From: Onchocerca volvulus
Lineage: Eukaryota > Nematoda > Chromadorea > Rhabditida > Onchocercidae
Direction of reading: 5' to 3'
NCBI GenBank assembly: GCA_000499405.2
Contig: HG738137.1
Coordinates: forward strand, 11,840,121 to 11,904,120
DNA: 64,000 bases
Positions 38,398-50,392 of this stretch are shown here, piece by piece; within the stretch, counting starts at the first letter, position 1; each line of letters begins with the position of its first letter. The position numbers were made by a program, and so were the translations under genes. The notes below the pieces were generated by a model. The model was not told the origin of the DNA. It did no database searches and saw only the letters and a program-made list of their open reading frames with translations.

Positions 38398-39768
38398 AAA
38401 TTTTCTCGGGGCTTTTACTTTTATAAGTTCCACCATGCAGTGATTTACTTAGCTCAAATGAACTTTGTATGATTATTAGTTCCATAAAATATTTGACTTT
38501 CATAGGCCCTGTCCGTTGTTATAAATATAGATATACCTTGTTGTATATCCTAAAAATTGAAGTCTTTTTTTTTCAATTTTTAGGATATACAACATAGTAT
38601 ATTGTTATAATAAGTTTCTGATTGATTTAATTATAATACTTGTAAGTTAAGTAAGATAATTAAGATATGTTCGTATAATAGACTATGAATAGATAAAAAT
38701 TACTGAATTACAGTTTGTAAAATTGTAGTTTAATTGGTATAATTGCTTATTTGTTGCCAGTTGATACTTCTATGAAAAATTTTTGAAAAATGCACTTAAT
38801 GCATTTTTTTTCATCTTCATATCTGTTTTATGTTTGTTGAATTGCAGACAAATTTGCCAATATTCAAGCATAAAGAATCAAATGTTCGTCGTCGTTATTC
38901 CGATTTTGAATGGCTTCGAGGTGAACTGGAACGTGATAGCAAGGTATATTGCGATTATTATTGATTAATGTTTCTTTCGAAGAAACTATATTGAACAAAT
39001 ATTGTTATTTTGAAACAGTAACATTACTATTTTAATTAAACATCTAGATTGATGAACTAATTAACTGCAAAATTTGCATATTTCATTACGATTAGCGACA
39101 ATTCCAAGAAGGATGGAATGAAATCGATACCTTAATAACTCTATTTTCGTATGGATTATATGAAATGGTCAAAATTATCTGATAAAATAGCATTTTCATA
39201 ATTTCATTTTTCCCTAACTGCATCCTAATTTCCATTATTTCAGATTGTTGTACCAGCACTGCCTGGTAAGGCAATTAAGCGGCAACTGCCATTTCGTTCG
39301 GATGATGGAATATTCGAGGAAACATTTATCGAAGAAAGGAAGAAAGGCTTGGAACTGTTCATTAATAAGTAATAGTTCTTGTAAAAGATTTTTTTTTCTT
39401 ATTATTTAGTCGTATAATTTCTTAAGCATCAGATAAATGGCTTCTGTGGTTTTCTTGGTATTATTTTTCGTCAGCACTTTTAACGTTGATAGAATATTAT
39501 CAAGGTTTCCGTGTATTGTGATGTAATGTATAAGACTAATAATCAATAAATAAAATTTATCAAAATTAGATACGCAAAAGAAATCTGTTCATTCCATCAG
39601 TGACAGCATTTTTAATATACTATAATTGTAGATAATTTTTAACTGAAACAATTTTTTTACAGAGTTGCCGGACATCCACTTGCACAAAATGAACGGTGCT
39701 TGCATATCTTTTTACAAGAACCAGTAATTGACAAGCATTATGTTCCTGGCAAAATTCGTCTCACATAA
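38140..39768 (+). CDS. snx-3: Sorting nexin 3 (PX-domain protein)
   Basis: PI3P-binding sorting nexin of early endosomes. With retromer it sends cargo such as Wntless back to the Golgi. Four exons are in phase: 38140-38298, 38848-38943, 39244-39368, 39663-39768, giving 161 aa (human SNX3 is 162). Almost the whole protein is a PX domain. The PI3P pocket residues are visible as RRRYSDFEWLR (about 67-77), the proline loop VVPALPGKA, and RQLPFR. The C-terminus ...YVPGKIRLT matches the family ending. The N-terminal PPANFLEIEV is also typical, and the first ATG gives the usual length. It lies divergent to VPS51 across about 3.1 kb. Intron 1 carries a long inverted repeat and a T28-like run. A candidate poly(A) signal AATAAA is at 40303-40308. 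Confidence 0.96.
38518..38610. repeat. Long inverted repeat in snx-3 intron 1
   Basis: Arms of about 30 bp (38532-38561 and 38572-38601) pair with only two mismatches, separated by about 10 bp of mostly T. The central arm sequence TGTTGTATATCCTAAAAATT is repeated exactly in inverse. Weaker pairing (TTATAA...) extends outwards to about 38518 and 38610. The RNA would form a stable hairpin. A short palindromic mobile element is the most likely origin. Confidence 0.85.
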
Positions 39769-40941
39769 ATGTTTGCACTAATTTGTGTTCATCGCCACGC
39801 AACCGCAGAACCAGCTATGTTATCGATTTTATTGAACGAAATTCTAGGCTTCATTGAAGCAATTATGATTTTGTGCAAATTAGTGTATCTGTTGAAAAAT
39901 GCATAAGGTTTTGTTACTTAATCTTACTATCATATTATAACTGGTATGTTACCTTTTGTTTTCACTTCATTTTAAGAAAAATCAGTCTTGTATTAGGTTT
40001 GATTATATTTATCATCGCGTCGGCTAGTTTTATTATGATAATGATGGAAGCGAAATCGTTTAAACATTATACAATCTTTGCGTTTGGCTGTAAATGTGTC
40101 TATAAGTATATTTAGTTTTATCTGTGGGTAGAAATATAGAAAATATTATATGATAACTCATTTAGCGGTCACTATATCCTCTTAGAATATAAAATACGAT
40201 TGAAGTAGTTGCCATTTATTTTTAACTGTGGTTACTTTGGTAAGTGGCTTTTTCACCATTGTCACTGTGACATTAAAAAAGAATTTGCTTAAATGTCATC
40301 ACAATAAATCGAAACTAAATAAGTCTTCTTGACTATGAAATTGACTTCTTATTTGCTTCAGCAGATCACAGTTATCGACTAAAATAAGCTTTGTAGAGTG
40401 TCATTTTTTCTACACTTTCATCCTTTATATGCATGAAATTTAGTTTTGTATCTTATATATTTTTTTCTTTTTTGGCATTATTATCTCCATACATTTAATT
40501 CCTTCCATTTTTATCATATAAAATTTGAGTACTAATGGTATTTTGTAAAAATTTTGCACAAAGAAATAAGAGAAATAATCCTTTCTTATTTCTTTTTCAT
40601 AAGCAGGATAGCATAATTCATTTATCAAGTTTCATATCCATCGGATTCCAAATTTTATCTTCCAGTTTTATACATATATATTTATTGTAGATTTTATTCT
40701 GCTATCCTTATGTGTATGAAAGAGAATATTTTAATGCTCTAAATTTTTCTTTGGTCGCAGAAATTATCACAGCTAAGCTTAGGATTATCAAAAATGGTAA
40801 TGGAGGAAGATATAAGCTGTAAATTAGGCGGGTTTGCAATAACTGAACTCGATATTATCTGAATCACAATAACAATTTTATCAACATTGATACTATAACG
40901 GTTCTAATAATGTTAAATCAGAAGAGAACAGATTCGAAATT

Positions 40942-40972
<31 letters not shown>

Positions 40973-43900
40973 TTTTTTTGAATGATTGTAACATAAGATG
41001 ATGAAAGTATTCTTTTTTTTTCTTTTTTCAATTTCCAAATTATTTATTCTCAAAAATTTGTTCATATTTGCTATTTAAGAAGTAATCCGGTTGTCGCCTT
41101 ACAATTGTTTGCCATTCATTTGCGATTCATCATTTTTCTAGCCTTGTAAATCATATTCCATCCATTAAATTAATTGATTATAATTTCAAATAGTTTTGCA
41201 GATGGGTTCTTTCTTCATGAAATATTTTTGTTATCACAATTGACTGATTTTTCACATGAAACTATGCACGTTATTATGATATGATAGGATGCCGATAAGT
41301 AATATACGAAATCCATCTCGCCTAAATTACCTGTTTTCCATTCATGATTCATTCTATCATATCACATATATTATCTTTATCAACACTGACCCAACTATTA
41401 TCATTTTTATCTCCGTGGATACTATTTAACAATGTTACTCGATGCTCATCAATTATTGATAACGCAAACAATGGGAGTTTATGTGGTATATTATTTGCAC
41501 AAAATTTATAAATTTTCCTTCCGAAAATCTTCCATCTTTTAATCTTATATTAATCTTCTATCTTTTTATTTTATATTTTATGTTTTTTATTTTTCAGCAT
41601 ATGTGATATTTCCCTGTAAAATGCATTATTGATTCAAAATCAGAAATTATTAATTCAAAATCAAAAATTAATGTTTCATATTCATAATTTATTTAACTTA
41701 ATTTAGAACAATTGCTTATTATGTATTCTTTAGAATAAATGAAAGTATTTTTTATCAATCATTCAAGTGATTTTCAATTAGAAAATTTTTTTTTTTTTTT
41801 GGTTATATGATTTCGGAAATCTTTCCAGATTTTTTAAAGACTTTATATCAGTAATGCATTTTTCCATTCAATTTTATTTCATTTATATGCATTTTTTTCT
41901 TTTTATTATAAGAAAAAATTGTTTTTGATTATATAATACGAAAATTGCAGCATAAAAACTTTTCCTCTCTATAATATTTCATTTATCTTTAGAATTGGTT
42001 GACTTTATTTTAGAAAATTTCACGTAATTTATTTAAGTTCGATTTGATTATAGTATAAAACGGATGAGTTAAAAGAAAGAAAGTCAAGTATTCTTACAAT
42101 CAGTTTTATCAATCGATCATCATATTTGATATTAATTAGGTATATAATTTCTCAAAAATTGCACATGAAATTTCATTTGGTTAAACTTATTTTAGCTATT
42201 AATGATGTTAAACTTATCACTTTTTTTTTTTTTTGTTTTATAATAAACTTATATAATTTCTGGGATATTTTCGTGTTTTGGCTGGAAAATCTATGGAATT
42301 TTTTGGATAATTTCATGCGAAATTCTCAACATATAAATTTATCTTCATAATATACGACAATTTCTTAAAAGATAATAAAAAATCATCGATGATATCGCAC
42401 AAAATATTTCCATTACTATTTGTTGACAAAATTTATCAATTATCATGATAGATAATCGAAATCCATCATCTTTGCTTCTTTAATTAAAGTTAATTGAATG
42501 ACCGTTAAATTCTTTTATAATCTTAAAAAAATCACAGAAATTATTCTAATCTAATAGTTTTTTATTGAATAGTTTTTTTTTCTTTTTTTCATGTTTTCCG
42601 AATTTTCCATCCTTCTTACACTTACTTTTTTTCTTCTTTTTTTTTTACAGCACTAAAAATTTATGAAAAATGTAACTGATTGACAAATTAATACTAAGTG
42701 AAAAATTAAGGTTGTACTGGTAAATATTTACATCCCAAGAAGTTGAAAGGACCAGTTGCGAAATTGAGATGATGATGGTCGAATATCAGTATTATCCATC
42801 TTTTTAAATGTACTTCATTTTTTGAAAATTTTTTTCACTTTTTTTTTTTTTTTCATTTACTGAAAAAATTTGATGGAACAGAACGATGTATGAAATGGTG
42901 ATATAGTAATTGATGATCATTGACAGGAAATTACAAAATGATTGCATAAATAGAAAGAAATGTTTAAAATATATTTCATTCAAGAATTTTTTCATTTTCG
43001 TAAAATTTGATAAGTATATTGATTTATCTTTTTTTTTTTCAAATTTATTGATTGTCATTTCTTTTCTATCCTTTTGTATTCGTTATTATTCTCGAAGAAT
43101 AATTTCAAAAATTCTGTCAACAGAATTCTCGATAGGGAGGTTGGTATATTCATTTTAATTAGATTTTAATTTGTTTTAAATGTATCTATCAGATTGAATG
43201 AATTAGGTAAATAACGATATTTCTTTTAAAAAATCGATATTTCTGTATTTCTGCATTAATAATGAGAAAGTATAGAAATATTGATTTTTTTGATAGGAAT
43301 GATAAATTAAGAATTTCAGTTTATTTTCTTTAGAAATATTGATTTTTTTTTTCAACAGGAATGATAATTCAGGAATTTCAAATCATTTCCTTTTTTTTTG
43401 TAGTCGAGATTTTTTAACAATAAGTGCTTTCGTTTATATTCAACAAGTTGTTTGGCAATTTGAGAGAAATAATTTAGCAAAGTTTTTTTCAATTTTTTGT
43501 TTTACTGATTTATTAAAATAAATGATTGGATTTTTTGTGTTTCTTTCTCTTCTCCTTGAATTTTGACTTTCACTAGAAAAATCAATTATCGATTAAAGAT
43601 TGATTGGGGCAAAATTGATCGAATAGTGTGATTGTAATGTAAAAGGAAAATTACTTAAATGAAATTTTAATTAGTCACTAATTCTACAGTCTTTTGTAAT
43701 TATATAAGAAATTTCTTTTTCCTTTTTCCTTTTTTTTTTTTTTTTTTTTTCGACGACACCCAATGACACATTGATAAAACCAACTTTCTATGGTATTATT
43801 GCTCAATAACAAGAAACAATTGTAAAATTTCATTTGAAACCAGATTTTTTTTAATTTGAAAATGATTTCGAGAAAACTTGAATTCGATTTTTTTTAAAAG

Positions 43901-46900
43901 ATTAAATTCTATTAATCTTATTGTTTTAAATTTTTTCTGTCATTATTTTCCCTAATATGTGATAAATTTTAGAAAGAAAAAAAAAAAAAAGATATCCAAT
44001 GATGAATCGATCAAACTAAATTTCCATCCAATTTCTTTTTTAAAAAGACAAAAAAACTGACGAGAAATTTTAAGCTTAAAAAATAAATAACAGAAATTGT
44101 AAGAATGATCGTTATTGTTACATAATTCCCTGGCAGATATAAATATATAGCAATCCATGTTATTGATTATTTTGATTGTTCATTTCATATTACATTCATT
44201 CATTGTACTTTCCGATCAAATTCAAGTACAGAATTTGAATTACATATCACTATATGCTAAGGAAGGAAATTAAAAAATAAAATTCATTATCCATATTGAT
44301 AATTAAACATTTATGGCGATGAAAATTTATTTAATCGATATTCTTCAAAAAATTTAAAAATATTAGAATTTCTGAAGTTTATGCTGATAAAGGAAAGCTG
44401 AGAATAAAATAATGAATTATCTTCATCAAGAATTTTAAATTATTTTTGAAATAAATTTTTAATCATTTATACTGGCTCTTTTCTTTTCTTCACTTTATTC
44501 CTTGTCTTTTTTATAGTAATACTTTGTTAATTTTCTTAAATATTCATCTATTTTTTATGTAAATTTATTCAAATGAAACTTTTTACCAATACTTACTTTG
44601 CCAGACATATTAGCCAAAACATGCAATAAATTATTATCCTAAGTTTTGATGTTTACTTGTAACTTATTCATTTGTCTGGAAAAAGAAGACATCAAAGATT
44701 TTTTTTATTCGATCATAAATTAATTAATTTCGAAAATTAAGCAGAATATTTTCGGTTAAAAAATTGCAAAATATTTATTTTAACTATAAAAAAATCTTTC
44801 CCTGCCATATCAGTTTTCTTCCAGAAACTTTACGGATCACAAAAAAAAAGAGTATGTTCGAATAATAAATTTTTGCTACTGTAAACGTACAAGATTTTCA
44901 AATTTAGTTTTATAAATCAAAAAAAAATCCATTCCACATAAATCTACAAATAAGATGTATTAAAAACTTCCAACTAATGACTTCGGAAAGAATTTTAAAT
45001 ATTACAAAGAAGTTAAGTCTTTTAAAACTTCAAAAATAAGATTTATGAGCTAAGAAAAGAAATTTTACAATCCTAAAGTATTCGAAAAAAAAAAAGTTGT
45101 AATTATCGATTTGTCATTGCTAAAACGAAATTGTGAATTTGTGCTGATGAAGAAAAATAAAAAAAAAAAAATTGAAATTAATCATTTTTGAATTTTTTGG
45201 AAAACCATAAATTAGAGTTATTTGCTAGCAAAATTGATTTTCAAATTGCTAGTAAACAAAATAAAATGAGATTATTTCTTTTCTTGATAAATGTTTGAAT
45301 CTGAATTTTTATGATTTATTTATGATATTATTGACAGTTTCTACCACAATTTACTATACTGAGTTTTCTTTATTGCAACGAATGATGACAGGTCAAAGAA
45401 TATAATTATCTTATTAAAAATTGTTTACTGTTAAAACCTGAAAGGTCAATTTATTTGATTCATATTTGTTGTAAAAGTGAGACGATAATCATATTTCTTC
45501 TTTAAATTATATTTTCTTTCCTCTATTTCTTCTTTCTCATCCCGCGGAAGAATGGGCCCGCCTTTCTGCAGTCCTAATTTCTCGTATAACAGAAATCTTT
45601 CATGAAAATTAGTAAATAAATTTTCATCTTGAAATGCTCTATTCAGAATTACATGATAGTTCGACGATATTTTACTCTTTTCATTAATTTCTTTTTTTTT
45701 TTTTTTCTTAAATTTATCCGTTCATTTTCAATTGATTTTCATTCTTTTTTCCTTTCTTCATAAAAAGAAATTATAACAATTTAATTTAATGCGAATCTTT
45801 CGCATTTTAAAATTTCAATCAATTTTTTTTTTTTTGTTTCTCTTTATCATTAATTTTCACATTTCAATATCGATGCTATTCATTTATATGAAATGAAAAT
45901 TTATTATAATTTATTGTGACAATTTATCACCAATCATAGGAATGTTAACATTTTTTGATCAATTCATTTCATGGATAAGATTAATTTGAATATTATTGAT
46001 AAAATGTTTTTTATGGCTCAAACATAATAGTATTTATTATTTTCCTTATTCTATTATAACATAAGAATGTCTTTTTTTATATTTTTCATAGCTAGACATC
46101 ATTTATGTTAAAGGTTGCAAATAAAAACAAGTTTCTTAATTTTTTAAATTTAAATAAATTTATTTTCGACAATTTTAACAATGAGAATTTTTCGCCCCAG
46201 AATTTTAAATTGAAAATTTTTAACAAAATCCAAATTAGTAGCTAATAAACCTAAATTAATAACTCTTCAATAGTTAGTATAAATAAATATTCATATTAAT
46301 CGTTCAGTTCAATTAATGTTAGTAAAGATAATTATTGGAAAAATTCCCAGGAATTAATCAGTTAAGAAATAAATGGAATTGTGAACCTTTCATAGATTAT
46401 TATTAAATTTTTTAAATAGAACCAACAAAGCAGGAAGATTAGACGAAAGAGAACAAATCAATCTTACTTAAAATTTTTTCGGATAGTCGAGAATTGACAA
46501 TTCGAATGAAAATTTAATTGTGATCAAACAAACACAAAGTGAAAATTGTTGACATAAATGAAATATAAATGAATTTTATGAACTGATATGATGAATTACG
46601 TTTGATTTTTGCGAAAGATAAGAAATGAAAAAGATTAAACCATCGTTCTTCTAAATAACCTTCAAAATATTTCATTAATTAGCCAATGAATAAAAATTGT
46701 GAAGTTACAAACTCAAATTTTATTTTAAAATTTAGTCAATTGTTATTTGCTAAATAAATGACACTTTTTTTTTCTCATCATAGAAACAATTTTCAAATCT
46801 AGAATTAAGCAGCAGCAAGAGAAAAAAAAAAAATGAATTTTGAGCATTTTTTGATCTCTGTTTGCTCCATTATTCATCGGAGGGATTCAAGCTAATTAAT

Positions 46901-47279
46901 TAAGCGTATTTTGACTTGAAAAGTTTAACAAATGATTAAATTCATTATTTGAAAAAAAAAGAAGAAAATGGTGAAAAATGTATGATTCGTTAATCTATGT
47001 AATAAAAATGTAATTAATTGTCGCTGTTATTTGGCACGTAATTTTGCAAGCTTTTCATCGATTACTTTTAAATTTCGATACCAAGTTTTCCATATAGACA
47101 TACCTTTTTTTTTTGCCTGTCCCAAGTGTAACAAGCAAAAGTAAATGAGTGGACTGAATTTATTGACCGCATCTATGTTGTTCATTTTGACACAATTTAA
47201 ACTTACCGATTGATTTGAAATTGTGAAACAATGTTGCATTCGAATAGGCGAGTATTTCTATATAGATATACCTACTTTT
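39769..47279. other. AT-rich gene desert with simple repeats
   Basis: About 7.5 kb without a recognisable gene on either strand. It contains the snx-3 3' UTR, many poly-T and poly-A runs, a (TTTA)n microsatellite, and a short GC-richer spot near 45541-45580 (CCCGCGG, GGGCCCGCC). ORFs here are 60-85 codons, rich in F, I, K and Y, lack domain signatures, and are what AT-rich DNA yields by chance. Confidence 0.6.
40941..40974. repeat. (TTTA)n microsatellite
   Basis: About eight perfect TTTA units. Intergenic, downstream of snx-3. Confidence 0.9.
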
Positions 47280-47309
47280 TTTTTTTTCTATCACACCTGT
47301 GACAGGTTC

Positions 47310-47600
47310 AATCGAAATCCGCGATGTAATACTTGTAACACGTCGCATCCAAACAAAATTCGTCCATTGTTTGCAATTATATTGACCGCCTGCATCTTCG
47401 ATAGAATTATTGAGAAATATGAATCGCACATGGCTGAAGATATTCTCCATTTAATAAAAGAAAATTCAAATATGAACGTGAATTTCACCACAGAAATCTA
47501 CAACGAAGCGTTGATAATGATTAAAGATTTGTGCGCTGAAATACTCGATTCCGATGTCGATAAGGATTTGTATGAGATTGGGATGAAAAATATGGTACGT
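47310..47600 (+). pseudogene. Helitron PIF1-region fragment, upstream piece
   Basis: Open in one frame. CNTSHPNKIRPLFAIIL, then ESHMAEDILHLIKEN and EIYNEALIMIKDLC match the conserved linker that precedes the helicase core in animal Helitrons. In intact elements this runs straight on to an LNQLGMP-like motif. Here that motif appears only at 48057, after interposed Rep-side sequence. Confidence 0.8.
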
Positions 47601-47611
47601 AGACTTGCGAT

Positions 47612-47945
47612 ACACTGAATCCAAATTCGCCATGCATGATAAACGGAAATGCTCTAAGTGATATCCTCCAGCATTAGTATCCAATACAGTTAAAGGAAAC
47701 GATGGATATCTTTTATACACAAGAAGATCAGCAGAAGATGGCGGTAAATTAGCAATCATACAAATGTGAAATGGTGAAATCGAAGTAAATAACTGGTTGG
47801 CTATTCCATATTCGCCTTTGCTATTAAAAGTATACAAAGCGCACATAAACGTGGAATACAGTTACCTCATTAAATCGATCAAATATATTTGTAAGTACGC
47901 AAACAAAGGCAGCGACATGGTAATTTTTGGCAGTCAGAAGAAGTG
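47612..47945 (+). pseudogene. Helitron Rep-side (Helitron-like N) fragment
   Basis: Broken frames carry motifs of the Rep side of Helitron proteins: GYLLYTRRSAEDGG, then IPYSPLL, then KAHINVEYSYLIKSIKYICK and YANKGSDMVIFG. An in-frame TGA (near 47766) and a frameshift near the start disrupt it. In intact elements this part lies upstream of the helicase linker, whereas here it lies downstream of it. Confidence 0.8.
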
Positions 47946-48056
47946 ATAGAAAAGCGGTATTTACTATCGATGAAATCGACAGTATCAGTCTTCATATAGA
48001 TTACTGAAGAAAATGCATAAGCACCAATGAATCCGTATTTAGAAATAGCGAAAAAA

Positions 48057-49625
48057 GTTCTCAGTCAATTGGGAGTGCCATCCCGAATCGATCTACTGCT
48101 TCGATCGATGTAGAATTGCGTCATGAACAAAAACAACACAGCTAATCGTTTGTCGTATGTGCAGTCAAATATTTCTGAGCTAATGTTTGAGCAAAAAGGT
48201 ATTTACGATCAAATAATGTCACTGTCAAAACTGGTCTGAAGAAATCTTCTTTTTAGATGCACCAGGAGAAACTGGTAAAATGTTTTTAATTAGATTGATT
48301 CTGGCAGCAATTTGATCCCGAAATGACATAGCCTTAACTCTTGCATCGTCCGAATAGTTGCAACACTACTAACAGATGAAAGAACTGCTCATTATGCTTT
48401 GCAATTGCCAGTGAGCATGCAATTTATTGAAACTCCCATATGCAACATTTCCAAAACATCCGGCATGGGAAAAGCATTGCAAAATGCAAACTTATTGTTT
48501 GGGATGAATGTACAGTGGCTCACCAAAAATCAGTCGAAGCTCTTGATCGATCATTGCAAGATTTGCGTGGAAATATCAAACCATTTGGTGACGCATTAAT
48601 ATTGCTTGCAGGAGATTTAAAGCGAACATTATCTGTAATTCCTCGATCGACATCAGCGGACGAAATAAATGATTACCTGAATACTCTACTTTATGGTGAT
48701 AGGTAAAAACAATTAACTACAAATATGTGTGTTCAGCTGCAAAACGATCGATTAGCTGAAATACTCTCACATCAATTGCTGGAAATTTGGAACGGAAAGT
48801 TGATCTGATCTCAGGACGAATTTCATTGCCTCATAACTTCTGCAATTTAGTGATGTCAAAAAAGAACTGATTGAAAAAATATTTCCCAAAAAAAGAAAGT
48901 TATGAAAATTATGAAGCAATAATCGAGTGATGGAACAACTTTATTCCCGATTTAATACTGAAAAAGCATTTAGATTCAAACCAATTATGTAAATCACGAT
49001 TGGTTGAGTGAACGAACTATTCTTGCGGCCAAGAACAAAAAAGTCTACAAACTTAACAACATTATTCAGTCTAACTTTCAAAACAAGGCAATCACATGCA
49101 AGTCCATCGACATTGTTGTGGAAGCAGATGAAGCGATTAATTACCCAACAGAATTTTTGACTTAACTTGATCTGCAAGAGATGCTATTGCATACGCTACA
49201 ATTGAAAATTGGAGTGCCAATTATCATGTTGCGAAATATCAATTGAAAAAACTTTTCAACGGCACGCGGTTTGCAGTAAAAAAATTTATGAGCAATGTTG
49301 TAGAAGCAGCAATCTTAGCAGGATCTTTCAAAAGTGAAGACTTCCTCATTCTTCGCATGGTTATGATTCCAACGGATATGCCATTTCAATTCAAGAGATT
49401 GCAATTCTCAATTCGATTGGCGTTTGCATTCACCATAAACAAAGCTTAGGGTTAATCTTCAAAATTGCGCGGTTTAGATCTCTAGAGACCGATAGCTTCT
49501 CACATGGACAATTATATGTTACGTGTTCTAGAATTATAGTTGTTGGCAAACCAGACCATCTCTATATCTACACAAAAAAAGGAATAACAAAAAATATTGT
49601 ATACCCAAAAGCAGTGTGGAATTAA
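48057..49625 (+). pseudogene. Helitron PIF1-like helicase remnant
   Basis: DNA helicase domain of the Helitron, spread over several frames. Visible pieces are the Walker A region FFLDAPGETGKMFLI (from 48247; usual GGTGKT altered to GETGKM), a LIVWDECTVAH Walker B-like motif (about 48499), LLAGDLKRTLSVIPRST, then NGTRFAVKKFMSNVVEA and MIPTDMPFQFKRLQFSIR near 49255-49420. The C-terminus SHGQLYVTCSR...KNIVYPKA ends at 49625. Multiple stops and the altered P-loop indicate a dead gene. Confidence 0.85.
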
Positions 49626-50392
49626 ACATATTGGATATTAGAAACGTGCGACTTTCCCTTTTCTTTCTTTATCGCTTAACCAGACTGAGATACAGCAACG
49701 CGTGCATATTGAAAATACACAAATACATGCGCTTATTAGAATGCAACGCTGTTTCAACATTTCAAAACAGATAAGAATTTTCGGCGATTTTAAATTTTGA
49801 ACTAATATAGATAAAGAGCGTATTTGAGGAAATTCGAAGATTTTAGATTTTGGACAAACGAATATTTACAATTTTATTATATAAATAGACTAACTGGAAC
49901 CGGTCACGCTCTTGAGATAATGAATTAATCATATTTTTGTGTTCATTTTTCATATTTATATTTCTCTTTATCTCATTTACCAATTTTGTTTTTATTTTCC
50001 ATTGTATTAATTTTTAATTTTTTTCTGAATTCATACTTGCAAAAACAATTCAACATTTTTTTTTAATCAGATTACTTTAATGATAATTAATTTTTATAAA
50101 AATCGAAGTTTTCTCAGTGAATTATAGAATTTTCAAGGTTCACTGATATATTGGCAAAAATATTTGGAAGAAAAATAATTTTACAGATTATCAAATATTA
50201 TCGAATAATCGAAATGTGTTTAAAAATTTTCAAATTAATTTAAAATAGGATTTTAAAATTTAAAGTCTTAATTCAAAACTTTTTATTTTAAAATTTTTAA
50301 TTTAAAATTGTTTCCCCGTCACATAAATTATATATTTTATTTATTTGATCATTATCTTTTTCAGTTTCAAATATAATTAAAATTCGAAAATA
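49626..50392. other. Spacer between Helitron relic and Aster-like gene
   Basis: The first 150 bp are GC-richer and may contain the 3' end of the Helitron. An imperfect inverted motif (GCAACGCGTGCAT ... ATGCGC) lies at about 49697-49732. The remainder is AT-rich and should hold the promoter and 5' UTR of the downstream gene. Confidence 0.45.

Larger units (their letters stand above)
47280..49625 (+). mobile_element. Degenerate Helitron (Rep/PIF1-helicase) relic
   Basis: Rolling-circle transposon remnant read on the plus strand through many stops and frameshifts. It is visibly GC-richer than its surroundings. Three parts are recognisable: helicase-side sequence (47310-47600), Rep-side sequence (47612-47945), then helicase again to its normal C-terminus (48057-49625). 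Most of the Rep N-terminal half is missing. No CTRR-type 3' end with a preceding hairpin could be assigned confidently after 49625. Not expected to be active. Confidence 0.87.

Noticed and set aside
39873..40115. 80-codon hydrophobic ORF after snx-3
   Set aside because: Starts about 100 bp after the SNX3 stop, within the likely 3' UTR. Residue make-up is what AT-rich DNA yields by chance; no recognised family.
41000..46900. Several 60-85 codon ORFs rich in F, I, K, N and Y
   Set aside because: No motif, no splice context and strong AT composition; considered chance frames in a gene desert.
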